A DNA stretch of 15,744 nt from Bacteroidales bacterium (lineage in GTDB: Bacteria; Bacteroidota; Bacteroidia; Bacteroidales; B39-G9), in contig JAGLDO010000057.1 in NCBI GenBank assembly GCA_023145555.1, positions 1-15,744 on the forward strand. The letters run 5' to 3'. The position numbers and the translations under genes are program-made. Below, piece by piece: positions 13,954 through 15,744 of this stretch (positions are counted from its first letter, which is position 1; every line of letters begins with the position of its first letter). Below the pieces are notes generated by a model that saw only the letters and a program-made list of their open reading frames with translations, did not search any database and was not told the origin of the DNA.

Positions 13954-15744
13954 TTAAATTTCCTCCTTTACAATATTACATGAACATACTTTTAATTCAG
14001 GAATTTTCGCAATTGGATCTAAAACATTATTTGTAAGAACATTAGCTGCACCATCTGCAAAATGGAATGGCATAAAAGTAATACCTTCAACTCCTTTTTC
14101 TGTGAATACGGCTTTTGTAGTTATTTCGCCTCTTCTTGAACTTACTCTTACTTTATCTCCATCTTTAATTCCAAGTTTTCTTCCGTCCTCGGGATTTATC
14201 TCAATAAACGATTCAGGATAAAGGTTGTTTAATCCATCAACTCTACCTGTCATTGTTTTTGTATGATAATGATAAAGAATTCTTCCAGTTGTTAGCACAA
14301 ATGGATAATCTTTATCGGGAAGCTCTGCACTTGGCATATATTCTGCAGGTTTAAACAAACCTTTTCCTCTCGCACATTTTTCTTTGTGCAAGAATTTTGT
14401 TCCCGGATGATCTTTTGTTGGACAAGGCCATTGAAGACCGTCATTTTCTATCCTTTCAAAAGATATTCCTCCGTATGAAGGTGTTACACTTGCAATTTCG
14501 TCCATTATTTCAGAAGCACTGTTATATTTTTTATCATAACCGAACTCTTTCATAACTTCCATTAAAATTTGCCAGTCAGGTTTCGAGTCTCCAATATGTT
14601 CAATTGCTTTTCTAATTCGTTGAACTTTTCGTTCTGTGCTGGTAAATGTTCCATTTTTCTCGGCAAATGAAGCTGCCGGCAACACAACATCTGCAAGTTC
14701 AGCCGTTTCAGACATAAATATGTCTTGAACAACCATGAAATCAAGATTTTTTATAGCAGCTTCAACATGATTAATGTCAGGATCTGAAATCATTGGATTT
14801 TCTCCCATAATATAAATCATCTTAATCTCACCTTCGCCAGCTTTAGGGATTATTTCTGTTACAGTTAAGCCACCTTTGTCGCTTAATTTAACACCCCAAG
14901 CTTTTTCAAATTTTTCTTGAATTTCAGGTTTGAAAACTTTTTGATAACCAGGGTAATCAGCTGGAAGAGCACCCATATCACAAGCACCTTGAACATTATT
15001 TTGACCTCTTAGAGGATTAACACCGGCAGATTCAATGCCAATGTTCCCACATAATAAAGCAAGATTAGAACTGCTCATAACACCTTGAGTACCGGTACTG
15101 TGTTGAGTTACGCCCATTGAATAAAAAATTGATGCTTTACCGGCTTTGCCATAAAGACGAGCTGCTTTTATAAGATCATTAGCGTCAATTTTACAAATTT
15201 CAGCAACTCTCTCAGGTGTGTATTTTGCAATAATCTCCTTAAGTTCTTCGTAGTTCTCAGTTCTTTCTTTTATATATTCTTTAGCTTCGAGACCTTCATT
15301 AATAATAACATTCATAAAGCCATTAAACATAGCAACGTTTGTGCCGGGTTTAATTTGAAGAAATACATCAGCATCTTTAACAAGATCAATCTCACGAGGC
15401 TCAGCAACAATAATTTTTGCTCCTCTGTCGTGAGCTTGACGCATATAAGCACCAATAACAGGATGTGTTTCCGTAGTATTTGAACCGGTAACAAAAATAA
15501 CATCAGAATCTAATATTTCTTCAATGCTGTTAGTCATTGCACCACTACCAAGAGTTGTTGCTAATCCTGCAACTGTTGATGCATGGCATAAGCGAGCACA
15601 ATGGTCAACGTTATTAGTACCGAAAACACCTCTAATCATTTTTTGGAAAAGGTAATTTTCTTCATTTGTACATCTTGCAGATGAAAGACCTGCTAAGGAA
15701 TCACTACCATATTTTTGTTTTATTTCGTTTGTTTTTTCAGCAAT
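13954..15744 (-). CDS. Formate dehydrogenase catalytic (alpha) subunit, molybdopterin-dependent, partial at 5' end
   Basis: The frame is open to the window edge: 35 codons lie before the ATG at 15639 and carry family sequence (SSARCTNEENYLFQK), so that ATG is internal and 596 residues are visible. The sequence aligns by eye with E. coli FdhF (FdhH): GTNNVDHCARLCHASTVAGL has Cys (codon 15586-15588) where FdhF has Sec140, followed by the catalytic His. GVNPLRGQNNVQGACDMGALP contains the conserved Arg, and MGENPMISDPD, VQDIFMSETAELADVVLP and the C-terminal MGRVDGLNN and PFHFADGAANVLT pterin-cofactor segments follow. It oxidises formate to CO2 or the reverse at a Mo or W bis-pterin site. The missing N-terminal part should hold a [4Fe-4S] and possibly further Fe-S domains. 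With NuoE downstream it is probably part of an NAD(P)-linked or bifurcating complex. Confidence 0.93.
   Translation of the reverse strand: MAEKTNEIKQKYGSDSLAGLSSARCTNEENYLFQKMIRGVFGTNNVDHCARLCHASTVAGLATTLGSGAMTNSIEEILDSDVIFVTGSNTTETHPVIGAYMRQAHDRGAKIIVAEPREIDLVKDADVFLQIKPGTNVAMFNGFMNVIINEGLEAKEYIKERTENYEELKEIIAKYTPERVAEICKIDANDLIKAARLYGKAGKASIFYSMGVTQHSTGTQGVMSSSNLALLCGNIGIESAGVNPLRGQNNVQGACDMGALPADYPGYQKVFKPEIQEKFEKAWGVKLSDKGGLTVTEIIPKAGEGEIKMIYIMGENPMISDPDINHVEAAIKNLDFMVVQDIFMSETAELADVVLPAASFAEKNGTFTSTERKVQRIRKAIEHIGDSKPDWQILMEVMKEFGYDKKYNSASEIMDEIASVTPSYGGISFERIENDGLQWPCPTKDHPGTKFLHKEKCARGKGLFKPAEYMPSAELPDKDYPFVLTTGRILYHYHTKTMTGRVDGLNNLYPESFIEINPEDGRKLGIKDGDKVRVSSRRGEITTKAVFTEKGVEGITFMPFHFADGAANVLTNNVLDPIAKIPELKVCSCNIVKEEI
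13962..13969 (-). promoter_or_regulatory. Strong Shine-Dalgarno sequence of the NuoE-like gene
   Basis: On the minus strand AAAGGAGG lies nine bases before the ATG at 13952, within the last codons of the formate dehydrogenase gene. A perfect anti-SD match is uncommon in Bacteroidetes and is not seen before the other genes here. It supports the chosen start and suggests independent, efficient translation of the small subunit. Confidence 0.7.

Noticed and set aside
14562..15503. Two short same-strand ORFs in another frame of the formate dehydrogenase gene
   Set aside because: They are out-of-frame readings of a conserved coding region.
13954..15639. Formate dehydrogenase starting at the ATG at 15639
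   Set aside because: The 35 codons before it carry conserved family sequence (SSARCTNEENYLFQK), so the gene simply runs off the window.
1..15744. CRISPR array, prophage or complete insertion sequence
   Set aside because: No regularly spaced repeats, transposase, integrase or phage structural genes are present.

Overview
The window is strongly A+T-rich DNA of an anaerobic Bacteroidetes bacterium, probably of the order Bacteroidales. Signs of this are the short primary sigma factor without region 1.1, a tmRNA tag reading GENNYALAA, a TAnnTTTG-type -7 promoter element before the tmRNA, mostly weak Shine-Dalgarno signals, and family types common in that phylum (an OB-fold-like lipoprotein, a PepSY-associated membrane protein, a LYS1-like dehydrogenase). 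Anaerobic life is inferred from an [FeFe]-hydrogenase-type sensor and a formate dehydrogenase. No phage, transposase or CRISPR array is visible.

Layout. 1-1787 (+): the C-terminal part of an ADP-forming acyl-CoA synthetase, a 62-residue one-helix protein and an Mpv17/PMP22-like membrane protein, closed by a terminator. 2051-3605 (+): rpoD and rpe, then a terminator shared with a converging LYS1-like dehydrogenase (3685-4899, -). 5005-5399 (+): ssrA (tmRNA) with its own -7 element and 3' hairpin. 5674-7116 (+): a large integral membrane protein of unknown function. 7169-9657 (-): an OB-fold-like lipoprotein with its own terminator, then a PepSY-associated membrane protein and a MATE transporter read in tandem. 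9658-10042: a gene-free divergent spacer holding a ~100 bp palindromic repeat, possibly inside a larger decayed element.

10043-13408 (+) is the most interesting block. It encodes a small thioredoxin-like [2Fe-2S] protein, a multidomain [FeFe]-hydrogenase-like protein ending in a PAS-like domain, and a SpoIIE/PP2C-type phosphatase with an extra C-terminal domain. This matches the architecture of phosphatase-linked sensory [FeFe] hydrogenases (group C3 in the HydDB scheme). The H-cluster cysteines are kept, but the cysteine that relays protons in catalytic enzymes is replaced by asparagine, which suits a sensor rather than a high-turnover enzyme. The small protein would carry electrons, the hydrogenase-like domain would sense H2 or redox state, and the PAS-like domain would pass the signal to the phosphatase.

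13467-15744 (-) converges on this block. It holds a formate dehydrogenase catalytic subunit (Cys in place of Sec, 5' end outside the window) followed after one base by a NuoE-like [2Fe-2S] subunit, so an NAD(P)-linked or electron-bifurcating formate dehydrogenase is likely. Control of this operon by the neighbouring sensor is a hypothesis only.
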